DNA of 64,000 nt, from NCBI RefSeq assembly GCF_025244765.1, contig NZ_CP104209.1:1240001-1304000 (forward strand), written 5' to 3'. Shown here piece by piece: positions 9,439 to 18,096 of this stretch; within the stretch, counting starts at the first letter, position 1, and each line of letters begins with the position of its first letter. A program made the position numbers and the translations under genes. Source of the DNA: Empedobacter stercoris. Its GTDB lineage: Bacteria; Bacteroidota; Bacteroidia; Flavobacteriales; Weeksellaceae. The notes beneath the pieces were generated by a model. The model worked only from the letters and a program-made list of their open reading frames with translations. It was not told where the DNA came from and made no database searches.

Positions 9439-9872
9439 ACCTGATGTAATCTTATCTTTTATTTACAAATCAAAACATCATGAAAATAGTTGAATTATTA
9501 GCAACCGAATTTCAAAAATAATTTTGTAAAAAAACTTCTCAACTACTGTAATTAACTTTAAAAAAGTAAGTCAGCACAACCAATTGTGTTGTTTAAATAT
9601 TTGCTTAATCTGCTTTATTTTTAATGAAAATAAAAAAGGCTTCTTTTACAGAAGCCTTAAAATCATAATTAGTGTTAATTCATATTACCTATTTGTAATA
9701 TCATTTACTCAAAACTATAACATAAATCATACTAATGCAAATCATGTATGATTTTTTTTTAATAAATGTTAACGTTTTTATTGTATTCACACTTTTTATC
9801 TAATATTTTTTATTTTATCTAAATAAGACAAGGAATAAATTAGTAATTAACACATATTGTTTAAAAAAAAAT
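9439..9872. other. intergenic stretch without a recognisable gene
   Basis: AT-rich. It contains a hairpin at 9636-9658 (AAGGCTTC / GAAGCCTT) that has its T run on the minus strand, and a 13-codon ATG frame at 9480 that is too short to support. The hairpin may be a leftover terminator of a lost minus-strand gene. I see nothing else. Confidence 0.5.
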
Positions 9873-9924
9873 AACAGTAATCGCGTTATCTTTTAAAAGA
9901 TTCAGACACGATTACTGTTTTTTT
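9868..9924 (-). terminator. terminator of the thioredoxin operon
   Basis: An 11-bp stem AACAGTAATCG (9873-9883) pairs with CGATTACTGTT (9909-9919). T runs on both strands would allow bidirectional action. Confidence 0.75.
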
Positions 9925-10232
9925 TAGATCAAAAATTGTTCTACTATTTTTTGTAAATCATCTTCAAACTTAACTCCATAATGCTTCCAAAGAAGTTTTC
10001 CTTGATGAAAAAGCATTAAAGTTGGTACGCCATTTACTTGATACATCGCATCAAACTGAATCGTACTTATTTTGTCTTTATCTACATCAATTTTTATTAT
10101 CTCGACATAATCAGGAAGTTTTCCTTTTAAGTTTTCTAAAAATTGAAGTTGCAATTGACATGGTGCACACCAATCTGCATAAAAATCAATTAGATAAAAA
10201 TTATTTCCTTGTATTCTGTCTAATAAATCCAT
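9924..10232 (-). CDS. thioredoxin-family protein
   Basis: 102 residues. Thioredoxin fold with the redox pair WCAPC (Cys22 and Cys25), cis-proline segment NGVPTLMLF and the usual length. It is the last gene of an operon after the MBL-rhodanese and rhodanese genes. In that context it likely reduces protein persulfides or regenerates the rhodanese cysteines; this is inferred from context. No signal peptide, hence cytoplasmic. Confidence 0.9.
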   Translation of the reverse strand: MDLLDRIQGNNFYLIDFYADWCAPCQLQLQFLENLKGKLPDYVEIIKIDVDKDKISTIQFDAMYQVNGVPTLMLFHQGKLLWKHYGVKFEDDLQKIVEQFLI

Positions 10233-10254
10233 TCAATATAATTTAATTATGTAC

Positions 10255-10545
10255 TTAAATCATGTTCCAAGGTCCGCCATTGATGGCATCAAAACCTTTA
10301 TTCTTTAGTATAACTGCAGCTTGCCCACTTCTTGCTCCGCTTCTGCATACCGTTACTATCTTCTTGCTCGACAATTCGCCTATTCTGCTTTCTAATTCTT
10401 GTAATGGAATATTAACCGAATCTGCATGATGTCCTGCCAAGAACTCCGCGTTTGTACGCACATCCAATAGCAATGCGCCTTCTTGTAGATAATTTTCTAC
10501 GTTTGAGTTTGATGTCAACATTTTAATAATTTTTTTGAAAAACAT
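10255..10545 (-). CDS. single-domain rhodanese
   Basis: 96 residues. The rhodanese domain has LLDVRTNAEFLAGHHADSVNIPL and the catalytic loop CRSGARSG, whose cysteine carries the persulfide. It begins two bases after the stop of the MBL-rhodanese gene and precedes the thioredoxin gene, so the three are one transcript. Role: sulfane-sulfur transfer in the cytoplasm. The acceptor is not known. Confidence 0.92.
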   Translation of the reverse strand: MFFKKIIKMLTSNSNVENYLQEGALLLDVRTNAEFLAGHHADSVNIPLQELESRIGELSSKKIVTVCRSGARSGQAAVILKNKGFDAINGGPWNMI

Positions 10546-10546
10546 A

Positions 10547-11941
10547 TTATTTGACTAATGGTTTTTTATTCAATTTCCAATCTGCCATTCCTGCACTATA
10601 ATTTTCTACTTCAAAACCTTTTGATTCTAAAAAACTCTGTGCAATTGTTGCTCTATCACCTGCTTGACAGTGTAAAACTACTTTTTTATTCGGATCCAAT
10701 TCATGGTATCGTTTTGGTAAATAACCTACGAAAATATGTTTTGCTCCTTCTATAAAACCTTCTTTAAATTCGGCTTCACCTCTTACATCTAAAATTTGAA
10801 CCTCATCATTCCCGATATAATTTTCCATCGCATCAGCATCAATAATAGTTGAAGAAGTCATTTCTTCTGTATTGCTCAATAATTCTGCTGGTGTAATATA
10901 ACCGTACACATTATCTAAACCAATTCGCATTAGTTTTCGCGTCATGTCCTCTACCTCATTTTCTTCTACAACTAACACGATTGGTTCTTGATAATTTACC
11001 ATCCAACCCATCCAAGTGTTGAATGTTTTATTGTTTTGAATATTGATTGTTCCTGGAACATGTATTTGCGAAAAATCTATTTTGATTCTTGCATCAATTA
11101 CTTTCATTCCAAAATCTTTTGCTTTCTCAAATTCAATATATGTCAACTTAGCCCATTTCGGAACTTCTATTAATAAAGGACGTTTTGTCTTGTTCAACTT
11201 TTTCATCATAGCAAAATAAGCTGGTGCCTCTGGTTGATCTGCTAATAGATAATCGATGAAACCTTTTTCATTTTGATCAAATTGTAATGCCCAGTTTCTT
11301 ATTTTTTCGTATCCAACTGTTGAACTTGCTACAGCTCCCAATGCTTTTCCACAAGCTGATCCTGCACCATGCGCTGGCCAAACTTGAAGATAATCGGGTA
11401 AAGCTTGAAATTTTTTCAATGATTCGAACATCTGTTTTGCGCCAACCTCTTTCGTTCCAACCAAACCTGCCGCTTCTTCTAACAAATCTGGACGACCAAT
11501 ATCTCCGACAAACACAAAGTCTCCTGTAAAAATCATGACAGGTTCTTTTGTTGCAGGTGTATCAGTCAACAAGAAACTTATACTTTCTGGCGTATGTCCT
11601 GGCGTATGCATCACTTCGAAGATTAAATTTCCGACTTCTATTTTATCTCCATTTTTTAATCCAACATGGTCAAAATCGTATTGCCAATCTTTACCTCCTT
11701 CATCCGACAAATACATTTTAGCACCTGTCACATAAGCCAATTCCTGACTTCCTGAAAGATAATCTGCATGAATATGCGTTTCCGCAATGTGCGTAATTTT
11801 AAGATTATTTTCTTCGGCTATTTTTATATAAGTATCGATATCTCTTTTTGGATCAATTACAATCGCTTCTCCAGCAACTTGACATCCTACAATGTAGCTT
11901 GAATGTGCTAAAGACTTCTCAAAAATGTGTTGAAAAAACAT
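10547..11941 (-). CDS. metallo-beta-lactamase / double rhodanese fusion (persulfide dioxygenase-like)
   Basis: 464 residues. The N-terminal MBL domain (1-250) carries the metal motif HIHADY at residues 56-61 (the last position, usually His, is Tyr), plus HTPGHTPES and the late VWPAHGAGSACG, as in ETHE1-like persulfide dioxygenases. Two rhodanese domains follow. The first (about 260-355) has no catalytic cysteine, the second (about 370-460) has the active loop CQAGDRA. The expected reaction is oxidation of glutathione or protein persulfide to sulfite, with sulfur relayed by the rhodanese part. It is the first gene of the rhodanese/thioredoxin operon and has the cluster's dyad upstream. Confidence 0.9.
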   Translation of the reverse strand: MFFQHIFEKSLAHSSYIVGCQVAGEAIVIDPKRDIDTYIKIAEENNLKITHIAETHIHADYLSGSQELAYVTGAKMYLSDEGGKDWQYDFDHVGLKNGDKIEVGNLIFEVMHTPGHTPESISFLLTDTPATKEPVMIFTGDFVFVGDIGRPDLLEEAAGLVGTKEVGAKQMFESLKKFQALPDYLQVWPAHGAGSACGKALGAVASSTVGYEKIRNWALQFDQNEKGFIDYLLADQPEAPAYFAMMKKLNKTKRPLLIEVPKWAKLTYIEFEKAKDFGMKVIDARIKIDFSQIHVPGTINIQNNKTFNTWMGWMVNYQEPIVLVVEENEVEDMTRKLMRIGLDNVYGYITPAELLSNTEEMTSSTIIDADAMENYIGNDEVQILDVRGEAEFKEGFIEGAKHIFVGYLPKRYHELDPNKKVVLHCQAGDRATIAQSFLESKGFEVENYSAGMADWKLNKKPLVK

Positions 11942-11973
11942 ATGTGTATATTTTTATGGTTTAACCTTTTTTC

Positions 11974-12029
11974 TTTTGTTGATACAAAGTTAAGTGACTA
12001 AAAAACAGTGGACAGTAACCAATGTTACA
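11974..12029 (-). promoter_or_regulatory. promoter with Crp/Fnr-type dyad upstream of the MBL-rhodanese operon
   Basis: On the minus strand the perfect dyad GTAAC-N4-GTTAC (12015-12028) is followed 22 bases later by TAACTTTG, a TAnnTTTG -7 element. The same dyad and the same spacing recur before the other two transcription units of the cluster. The geometry places the dyad centre near -41 of the expected start, the class II activator position. Confidence 0.65.
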
Positions 12030-12055
12030 GATGAATAAGAATGCTTATCTGTTGT

Positions 12056-12973
12056 TTAGAAAAATTTCAGAACCAATACCAAAGATAAAATCGAGATGAA
12101 TATCCAAAGTAAAATTCCATAAGACAAAGTCTTGAAACCAGCTTGTTTGATTGATTGTAAATTAATTAACGAACCAATCATAAACAACGCTACTACCATT
12201 AATTGTTTCGAAAAGCCTTGTAAGATTTGATAAACTTTTTCGCCTTGTGGAAAATAAGTTGCAATTAGCATTGTTGCGACAAAACCTAAAATAAAGTAAG
12301 GAAATTTATAAGTAGAATTTTCTTTTTTATTAAAATAACCGATGAACAAAGCCAATGGAAAAATCCACAATGTACGGCTCAATTTTACAGTTGTCGCAAT
12401 CTCTAACGCTTGCTCTCCGTACTGTTTTGCTGCTCCAACCACAGAACTTGTATCATGAATAGCAATCGCTGACCACAAACCAAATTGATATTGGGTTAAA
12501 TGAAATAAATGTCCAATCGTAGGAAAAATAACCAGCGCTATTGCGTTCAACACAAAAACTACTGCCATTGCAATCGTAATTTGGTTCGCTTTTGGTTGTA
12601 AAACCGAAGAAATAGCCGCAATTGCGCTTCCTCCACAAATAGCAGTTCCCGAAGTAATCAGCAACGATGTATTCTTATTGATTTTTAATAATCGATAAAA
12701 CACAAATCCTAATACAAAAACACTTATTATAGAAATAAAAGTGAGTATAAACCCATCTTTACTTACCGAAACTGCTTCGTGAAGATTCAAACCTAACCCT
12801 AAACCTATGATTGCTATATTTAATAACTTTTTGGAATATTTTTTTGAAAAATCACCAAATTCATTTTGAAAAATTAATCCATAACCAATTCCTAAAAGAA
12901 GCGCCACAGACGACTCTATAAACGGAAAAAATGTAAGTAGCAATAATCCAAAATAAATTATACGGGCAATCAT
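12056..12973 (-). CDS. YeiH-family putative sulfate/sulfite exporter
   Basis: About 305 residues from the ATG at 12973 (MIARIIYFG). The frame runs open to an upstream ATG at 13021, but a good -7 element lies at 12995-13002 inside that extension, so the inner start is preferred. The protein has ten or so membrane helices and the YeiH family mark SGTAICGGSAIAAISSVL, with IAIHDTSSVVGAA later. The family (Cons_hypoth698) is annotated as putative sulfate exporters on context grounds. Here it would expel sulfite or sulfate made by the persulfide dioxygenase. The substrate is inferred. Confidence 0.87.
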   Translation of the reverse strand: MIARIIYFGLLLLTFFPFIESSVALLLGIGYGLIFQNEFGDFSKKYSKKLLNIAIIGLGLGLNLHEAVSVSKDGFILTFISIISVFVLGFVFYRLLKINKNTSLLITSGTAICGGSAIAAISSVLQPKANQITIAMAVVFVLNAIALVIFPTIGHLFHLTQYQFGLWSAIAIHDTSSVVGAAKQYGEQALEIATTVKLSRTLWIFPLALFIGYFNKKENSTYKFPYFILGFVATMLIATYFPQGEKVYQILQGFSKQLMVVALFMIGSLINLQSIKQAGFKTLSYGILLWIFISILSLVLVLKFF

Positions 12974-12994
12974 ATCGTCATTTATATAACGCGG

Positions 12995-13040
12995 CAAAGG
13001 TAGAAAAGCATGAGAATACAAATTGTAACATTTGTTACAA
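12995..13040 (-). promoter_or_regulatory. promoter with perfect Crp/Fnr-type dyad upstream of the YeiH gene
   Basis: The dyad TTGTAAC-ATTT-GTTACAA (13023-13040) is perfect. On the minus strand TTG at 13019-13021 and TACCTTTG at 12995-13002 form a promoter with a 16-base spacer. The GTTAC half-site ends 22 bases before the -7 element, as at the two other sites. Confidence 0.7.
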
Positions 13041-13089
13041 AATTTTTAAAAAAACATTAAATTAATCTTGTAAAATAATACATTTAGAT

Positions 13090-13127
13090 AAAAAAAGGAA
13101 TCTCAAAATTGAGATTCCTTTTTTTGC
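13090..13127 (-). terminator. terminator of the YeeE/Crp operon
   Basis: Perfect stem GGAATCTCAA / TTGAGATTCC, two-base loop, A and T runs on both sides so active in both directions. Confidence 0.85.
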
Positions 13128-13144
13128 ATGATTAAAATGATTTC

Positions 13145-13774
13145 TTAATTAATCGTTATTTCGTTTCGATTTAATTGAAGGAAACCTTCTTTTTCTAATG
13201 CTTTCAAAAGGCGAGAAATTACCACACGAGAAGTATTGAGTTCGTATGCTATTTCTTGATGTGTCTTCACAATCACTTTCCCTTTGTTGATACTTGCAAC
13301 ATCCAACAGATATTTTTTCAATCGTTGGTTCATGTCATTAAATGCTAAATTGTCAATCGCAACCAACATCTCTTCCATTCTATTGTTATAACTATCAAAA
13401 ATAAAACGACGCCAAGAAGCATATTTCGCTAACCATTCGTCCATTTTAGTAATCGGAATCATCACCAATTCACCATCTGTTTCGGCAATAGCACGAATTT
13501 TACTTTGTCTATCACCCAAACAACACGCCATTGTCATGGCACATGTATCCCCTTTTTCAAGAAAATATAACAACAATTCACCTTCATCAAAATCCTCGCG
13601 CATAATCTTAATAGCACCTTTCAAAAGAATGGGCATTCCTTTGATAAATTGGTTTAAATCGATCATGACATCATTTGCTTTGAACTCGATCAATGAACCT
13701 AATTCATTAATTTCATCCAACAATTCATCTTCAAATTGATAAGGGTAAGTTGCTTCTATTTTCTCTTTTATCAT
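13145..13774 (-). CDS. Crp/Fnr-family transcriptional regulator
   Basis: 209 residues. An N-terminal cyclic-nucleotide-type beta roll (20-120) and a C-terminal winged helix (about 170-205, THQEIAYELNTSRVVISRLLKALEKEG) are visible. It lacks the N-terminal Fe-S cysteines of true FNR but has a cluster C78, C84, C85 (TCAMTMACC) in the roll that could sense persulfide or oxidants; that is inference. It is the third gene of an operon, two bases after a YeeE-type gene. The three dyads in the cluster are the obvious candidate binding sites. Confidence 0.9.
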   Translation of the reverse strand: MIKEKIEATYPYQFEDELLDEINELGSLIEFKANDVMIDLNQFIKGMPILLKGAIKIMREDFDEGELLLYFLEKGDTCAMTMACCLGDRQSKIRAIAETDGELVMIPITKMDEWLAKYASWRRFIFDSYNNRMEEMLVAIDNLAFNDMNQRLKKYLLDVASINKGKVIVKTHQEIAYELNTSRVVISRLLKALEKEGFLQLNRNEITIN

Positions 13775-13776
13775 GT

Positions 13777-14190
13777 TTAATGTGGGATTTTATTTCTAAC
13801 TTTTCCGTAAACAAAAGTACCTATTAATGCACCAGCAATTGTAATTAAAATTGGATAAACACCAGCACCTAACAATACAAAAATTGGACCAGGGCAAGCT
13901 CCAACTAATGCCCAACCTAAACCGAAGAAAATACCTCCGATTAAATAACGTGCAATCGATTTTGCTTTGGGTTGAATCACAATTTTCTGACCATTAATAT
14001 CTTTTGCTTCTTTCTTTTTCATTAATTGAATTCCAATCGTTCCGACAACCAATGCTGAACCAATAAATCCGTACATATGGAAAGATTGAAAATTGAACAT
14101 TTCAAAAATTCTGAACCAAGAGGCTGTTTCTGCCTTATACATGGTTGCACCAAAGATAATACCTAATATGATATAAACTAAACTTCTCAT
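13777..14190 (-). CDS. YeeE/YedE-type sulfur transport protein, second half (DUF6691-like)
   Basis: 137 residues with four predicted membrane segments. The family signature GACPGPIFVLLGAG near residue 105 carries the cysteine that passes thiosulfate in TsuA/YeeE-type channels. The gene follows the other half by four bases. Together the two small proteins equal one full-length YeeE. Likely role: uptake of thiosulfate or other sulfane sulfur across the inner membrane. Confidence 0.88.
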   Translation of the reverse strand: MRSLVYIILGIIFGATMYKAETASWFRIFEMFNFQSFHMYGFIGSALVVGTIGIQLMKKKEAKDINGQKIVIQPKAKSIARYLIGGIFFGLGWALVGACPGPIFVLLGAGVYPILITIAGALIGTFVYGKVRNKIPH

Positions 14191-14194
14191 GAAA

Positions 14195-14743
14195 TTAAAA
14201 AATTAAAGGAAACAATACATGAACCATTAAAAGTCCACCGATAAAAAATCCGATTACAGCAATTAATGAAGGTAATTGCAAATCACTCAAACCAGAAATT
14301 GCGTGTCCAGATGTACAACCACCTGCATAGCGTGTTCCGAAACCAATTAATAATCCACCTACAAATAATAAGGCAATATTTTTAATCGACATAGTTTCGA
14401 ATATTTCGGTAGGAGAATATGTTTTTCCTGCACTTTCAAAACCCATTTCGTTTAATTGTGCGATTGTCGCTTCTGAAATTGCTGGAATTTGATTATCTGA
14501 TAAAAAATGTACCGATAGATAACCTCCAATTACAGCACCCACCAAGAATAATAAATTCCATTTTTGTGCTTTCCAATCAAAAGAGAAAAAATCACATGAT
14601 TTTCCAGCTCCAAAAGCAGAACAAATGGTTCTGAAATTAGATGAAAATCCAAAACTTTTTCCAAAATAAATCAGCAATAACATTACGATTGCGATTATTG
14701 GGCCACCAATGTACCATGGCCAAGGTTGTAAGATAAATTCCAT
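14195..14743 (-). CDS. YeeE/YedE-type sulfur transport protein, first half
   Basis: 182 residues, membrane segments near 10-30, 65-85, 125-142 and 158-178. The signature GGCTSGHAISGLS near residue 145 is the conserved cysteine motif of YeeE/YedE (DUF395) sulfur transporters. First gene of the three-gene operon that ends with the Crp/Fnr regulator, so transporter and regulator are made together. Confidence 0.9.
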   Translation of the reverse strand: MEFILQPWPWYIGGPIIAIVMLLLIYFGKSFGFSSNFRTICSAFGAGKSCDFFSFDWKAQKWNLLFLVGAVIGGYLSVHFLSDNQIPAISEATIAQLNEMGFESAGKTYSPTEIFETMSIKNIALLFVGGLLIGFGTRYAGGCTSGHAISGLSDLQLPSLIAVIGFFIGGLLMVHVLFPLIF

Positions 14744-14778
14744 TCGTTATACTTTTCTAATCGGTTACAAAATTGATA

Positions 14779-14813
14779 AAAGTAATTTAATTTGAAAGTT
14801 ACAAATGTTACAT
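14779..14813 (-). promoter_or_regulatory. promoter with Crp/Fnr-type site upstream of the YeeE operon
   Basis: On the minus strand TGTAACATTTGTAAC is the cluster's dyad with one mismatch in the second half (GTAAC in place of GTTAC). A -7-like CAATTTTG (one mismatch to TAnnTTTG) begins exactly 22 bases after it. The site lies between divergent genes and could also affect the plus-strand gene at 14863. Confidence 0.55.
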
Positions 14814-14848
14814 TACCTTTTACAACTTATCAATTTGAAAACATTTTA

Positions 14849-14856
14849 TATTTTTG
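14849..14856 (+). promoter_or_regulatory. possible -7 element TATTTTTG
   Basis: Matches TAnnTTTG, seven bases before the ATG at 14863. This would give an almost leaderless transcript. No clear -33 element. Confidence 0.3.
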
Positions 14857-14862
14857 AACCAA

Positions 14863-15996
14863 ATGAAAAAAATCAATCACCGAAAAGTTTTTAAACAAAT
14901 GTTTTACTTCATTCTTTCTCTCATTATTTTATTTTCACTACTAACTTTTGCCATTCTACAAATGAATACGTTTGGTGCAGAAGCTACTGGAGAACGTTTG
15001 GAACGAATGAAACAATCTAAACATTATAAAAATGGACAGTTTCAAAACCTCAATCACACACCTGCTTTTGCAGAAGGCTATGATGCTAAAAAAGTGATGT
15101 GGGATTTTATTTTCGGTAAAAAAGACTCGAATATTTCTCCAAAAGATTCAATTCCTCATATTCAAACAGATATTTTATCAATTGATCCATCTGAAAATAT
15201 CTTCATTTGGTTGGGACATTCGTCTTATTACATTCAATTAGATGGAATTAATTTCTTAATTGATCCTGTTTTTAGTGAACATGGTTCACCTTTACCAATT
15301 TTCAATAAAGCATTTAAAGGAGCAAATACCTACCATACAAAGGATTTTCCGAAGATTGATTATTTAGTGATTTCACATGATCATTACGATCATTTGGATT
15401 ATGAAACGGTAAAAGAATTACAACATAAAGTGGATAAAGTAATTTTGCCATTAGGTGTTGGTGCACATTTCGAAAAATGGAATTATTTACCAGAACAATT
15501 AATCGAAGAAGAATGGTATACTACTATAAAGTTGAAGAATAATCTTGAAATAACCTTTACTCCTGCTCGTCATTTTTCTGGTCGAAAATTTAAACGCAAC
15601 GTTACACTTTGGACTTCCTATGTTTTGAAAACCCCAACGCAAAAACTATTCTTAGGTGGAGACAGTGGCTATGACACACATTTCAAAGAAATAGGAGAAA
15701 AATATGGACAATTTGATTTTGCGATTCTCGAAAATGGACAATACAACGATGCGTGGAAATACATTCATGCATTACCAACGGATATTCCTGCTATTGTTAC
15801 CGATCTAAAAGCGAAACACATAATTCCTGTACATGCTGCAAAATTTGCATTAGCAAAACATGCTTGGGACGAACCTTTAGAAAAAGTTGTGGAATATGGC
15901 AAGCAGAATAAGGTTGATATTTTAACTCCGATGATCGGTGAAACAGTAAATCTGAACGATTCGGTGTTTTATTTCAAAGAATGGTGGAAGGGTTAA
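14863..15996 (+). CDS. membrane-anchored MBL-fold hydrolase (NAPE-PLD/UlaG-like)
   Basis: 377 residues. One N-terminal hydrophobic segment (MFYFILSLIILFSLLTFAIL) acts as an anchor or uncleaved signal. The MBL core has IWLGHSSYYIQLDG, the metal motif HDHYDHLD near residue 170, and later ARHFSGR, GGDSGYD and HAAKF. The arrangement is that of the NAPE-PLD-like family of Zn hydrolases. The natural substrate is unknown. A TTG nine bases earlier overlaps the promoter element and is not used here. Confidence 0.85.
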   Translation: MKKINHRKVFKQMFYFILSLIILFSLLTFAILQMNTFGAEATGERLERMKQSKHYKNGQFQNLNHTPAFAEGYDAKKVMWDFIFGKKDSNISPKDSIPHIQTDILSIDPSENIFIWLGHSSYYIQLDGINFLIDPVFSEHGSPLPIFNKAFKGANTYHTKDFPKIDYLVISHDHYDHLDYETVKELQHKVDKVILPLGVGAHFEKWNYLPEQLIEEEWYTTIKLKNNLEITFTPARHFSGRKFKRNVTLWTSYVLKTPTQKLFLGGDSGYDTHFKEIGEKYGQFDFAILENGQYNDAWKYIHALPTDIPAIVTDLKAKHIIPVHAAKFALAKHAWDEPLEKVVEYGKQNKVDILTPMIGETVNLNDSVFYFKEWWKG

Positions 15997-16112
15997 AACT
16001 TAGATTAACGAATAATATTCGAAACAAAAACTAATCTTTTAAATTAAATTCAAATTTATTGATTTTTAACAAGTTTATTCTGAATTATCGTCAGAAAACC
16101 ATTTGATTTCCG

Positions 16113-16120
16113 TAATTTTG
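16113..16120 (+). promoter_or_regulatory. promoter -7 element TAATTTTG of lysA
   Basis: Exact TAnnTTTG match, 38 bases before the lysA ATG. The -33 element is weak. Confidence 0.4.
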
Positions 16121-16158
16121 GCAACTGAAATTTAACTTTAAACAAAAAATTAAACAAA

Positions 16159-17370
16159 ATGGAACTGAATAGAGAACGTCTATTAGAATTGGTGCAAAAA
16201 TATGGCGCACCTTTATATGTATATGATGCGAACAAAATAAAATCGCAATATGATAAGATGACCAATGCATTTTCTACAGTCAAACGTTTAAAGTTAAATT
16301 ATGCATGTAAGGCGAACACAAATCTTAATATTTTAAAGTATTTTAAATCACTTGGTTCAGGATTGGATACAGTTTCTATTCAAGAAGTAGAATTAGGATT
16401 AATGGCGGGTTTCAAACCGAAAGAAATCATTTATACGCCAAATGGCGTTTCGTATGCAGAGATCAAAAAAGCAATTGAATTAGGCGTTCGTATCAACATT
16501 GATAACCTTTCGGTTTTAGAAACATTTGGGCAAGATTTTCCTAAATATCCAGTTTGTGTACGTATCAATCCGCATATTATGGCGGGCGGAAATGCGAACA
16601 TCTCGGTAGGACACATCGATTCTAAATTCGGGATTTCTATTCATCAATTACCACATATCAAACGTGTTGTAGAAAATACAGGTTTACATTTGGACGGAGT
16701 ACATATGCATACAGGTTCTGATATTTTGGACATTGATGTTTTCTTACAAGGAGCAGAAATTTTATTTGAAGTTGCTGCAGAATTCAAGAACTTATCTTAC
16801 ATCGATTTTGGATCAGGATTTAAAGTTCCTTATTATCCAGGAGCAGATGAAACAGACATCGAATATTTAGGAGAACGTTTATCAGCACGTTTCAATGCAT
16901 TTGAAAAAGCGTATGGAAAACCATTAACACTAATGTTTGAACCAGGAAAATACATGGTTTCTGAAGCAGGATCTTTCTTAGCATCTGTAAATGTTGTAAA
17001 ACAAACGACGTCTACTGTTTTTGCTGGAATAGACACAGGATTTAATCATTTAATTCGTCCAATGTTTTACAGCGCTCATCATGAAATCGAAAATATTTCG
17101 AACCCAGAAGGACGTAGTCGTTATTACACTGTTGTAGGGTACATTTGTGAAACAGATACGTTTGGATCGAATCGTAAAATAAATGAAATTAGCGAAGGTG
17201 ATATTTTATGTTTCCACAATGCAGGAGCATATTGTTTCTCGATGGCATCAAACTATAATTCGCGTTTCAAACCAGCGGAAGTCTTGTTAATTGATGACAA
17301 AGATTATTTAATTCGTCGCCGTGAAACATTACAAGATTTAATCGCTACAACAGAGGATATTAAATTCTAA
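16159..17370 (+). CDS. lysA: diaminopimelate decarboxylase
   Basis: 403 residues, normal length. Pyridoxal-phosphate enzyme of fold type III that makes lysine from meso-diaminopimelate. The PLP lysine is in LNYACKANTN near residue 51. Family marks HMHTGSDI, YIDFGSGFKVPYYPG, the arginine/glutamate segment MFEPGKYMVSEAG and the late cysteine motif GYICETDTFG are visible. Monocistronic, with its own terminator. Confidence 0.95.
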   Translation: MELNRERLLELVQKYGAPLYVYDANKIKSQYDKMTNAFSTVKRLKLNYACKANTNLNILKYFKSLGSGLDTVSIQEVELGLMAGFKPKEIIYTPNGVSYAEIKKAIELGVRINIDNLSVLETFGQDFPKYPVCVRINPHIMAGGNANISVGHIDSKFGISIHQLPHIKRVVENTGLHLDGVHMHTGSDILDIDVFLQGAEILFEVAAEFKNLSYIDFGSGFKVPYYPGADETDIEYLGERLSARFNAFEKAYGKPLTLMFEPGKYMVSEAGSFLASVNVVKQTTSTVFAGIDTGFNHLIRPMFYSAHHEIENISNPEGRSRYYTVVGYICETDTFGSNRKINEISEGDILCFHNAGAYCFSMASNYNSRFKPAEVLLIDDKDYLIRRRETLQDLIATTEDIKF

Positions 17371-17406
17371 GTTCAGAATTTTTTATATATTTTTTATAGT
17401 ATTTTA

Positions 17407-17436
17407 AAAGCTCAATTAAAAGATTGGGCTTTTTTA
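17407..17436 (+). terminator. rho-independent terminator of lysA
   Basis: Stem AAAGCTCAAT / ATTGGGCTTT (one G-T pair), loop TAAAAG, T run. It touches the end of the convergent gene at 17434 and may serve both. Confidence 0.75.
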
Positions 17437-17772
17437 TTTCCCTAATTTCAATGGTTTACTTAAAAATATCTCATGTACAATACTTCTAATTAAATTTTGT
17501 GTTATGGTCATAGAATCATCAAATCTATACTCAATTCTTTCTTCAATAGGATTTAGAGGAGAAACCGTTGTCAGTTGATTATTATGATGTTTTACATAAT
17601 CTTGCATCAATTCATTATTCTTCTCAAGCGATAAATTTTGTTTATACTTTGAGTCAAAATAGCCAATTGATTGTGCAAATAGAATTATCAATTTATTCTT
17701 CAAATTATCATTTTGTATTTCTACTTGTGCAAAAAGACAAATTGGAAAAAGAAATAATAAAAGTATTTTCAT
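17434..17772 (-). CDS. small secreted protein of unknown function
   Basis: 112 residues from the ATG at 17772. Signal peptide MKILLLFLFPICLFAQ with a clear Ala-X cleavage region. The mature part is short, mixed charged and helical, with no cysteine or known motif. Convergent with lysA. No function assigned. Confidence 0.6.
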   Translation of the reverse strand: MKILLLFLFPICLFAQVEIQNDNLKNKLIILFAQSIGYFDSKYKQNLSLEKNNELMQDYVKHHNNQLTTVSPLNPIEERIEYRFDDSMTITQNLIRSIVHEIFLSKPLKLGK

Positions 17773-18096
17773 GATCAATTATTTAATTTATTAAAGTTAA
17801 CCCGTTATGTATTTTGAATTAAAATTCGTCAGTTCGAATAACATTTCGAAATAAAATAAAGAAAAATTGTATGAGAATAGAATTTCACCTTCAAAAACCT
17901 TTTTCTCGATACAAAATTCTTTCAGAATTCCACTCGAAATGACGGTTTTATTGATGAAATTAACAATATTCACACAATTAAAGTTAAGAAATTTGTTTTA
18001 AATAATAGCCTTATCCTATTTTAAACACTTTACAATGACATTCGTCTTATGCTATTCTAAATGAATAAAATAATTTTGTAAAAATTTGTTTGAATA
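17773..18096. other. intergenic stretch
   Basis: Low-complexity AT-rich DNA with no supported gene. It contains ACTCGAAATGACG (from about 17932), a word typical of short dispersed repeats in flavobacteria, but no second copy is seen in the window. Confidence 0.35.

Noticed and set aside
9480-9521. 13-codon ORF
   Set aside because: Too short, no partner gene and no clear expression signal.
9636-9658. Terminator of the uvrC operon
   Set aside because: Its T run is on the minus strand and a better plus-strand terminator is at 9409-9438.
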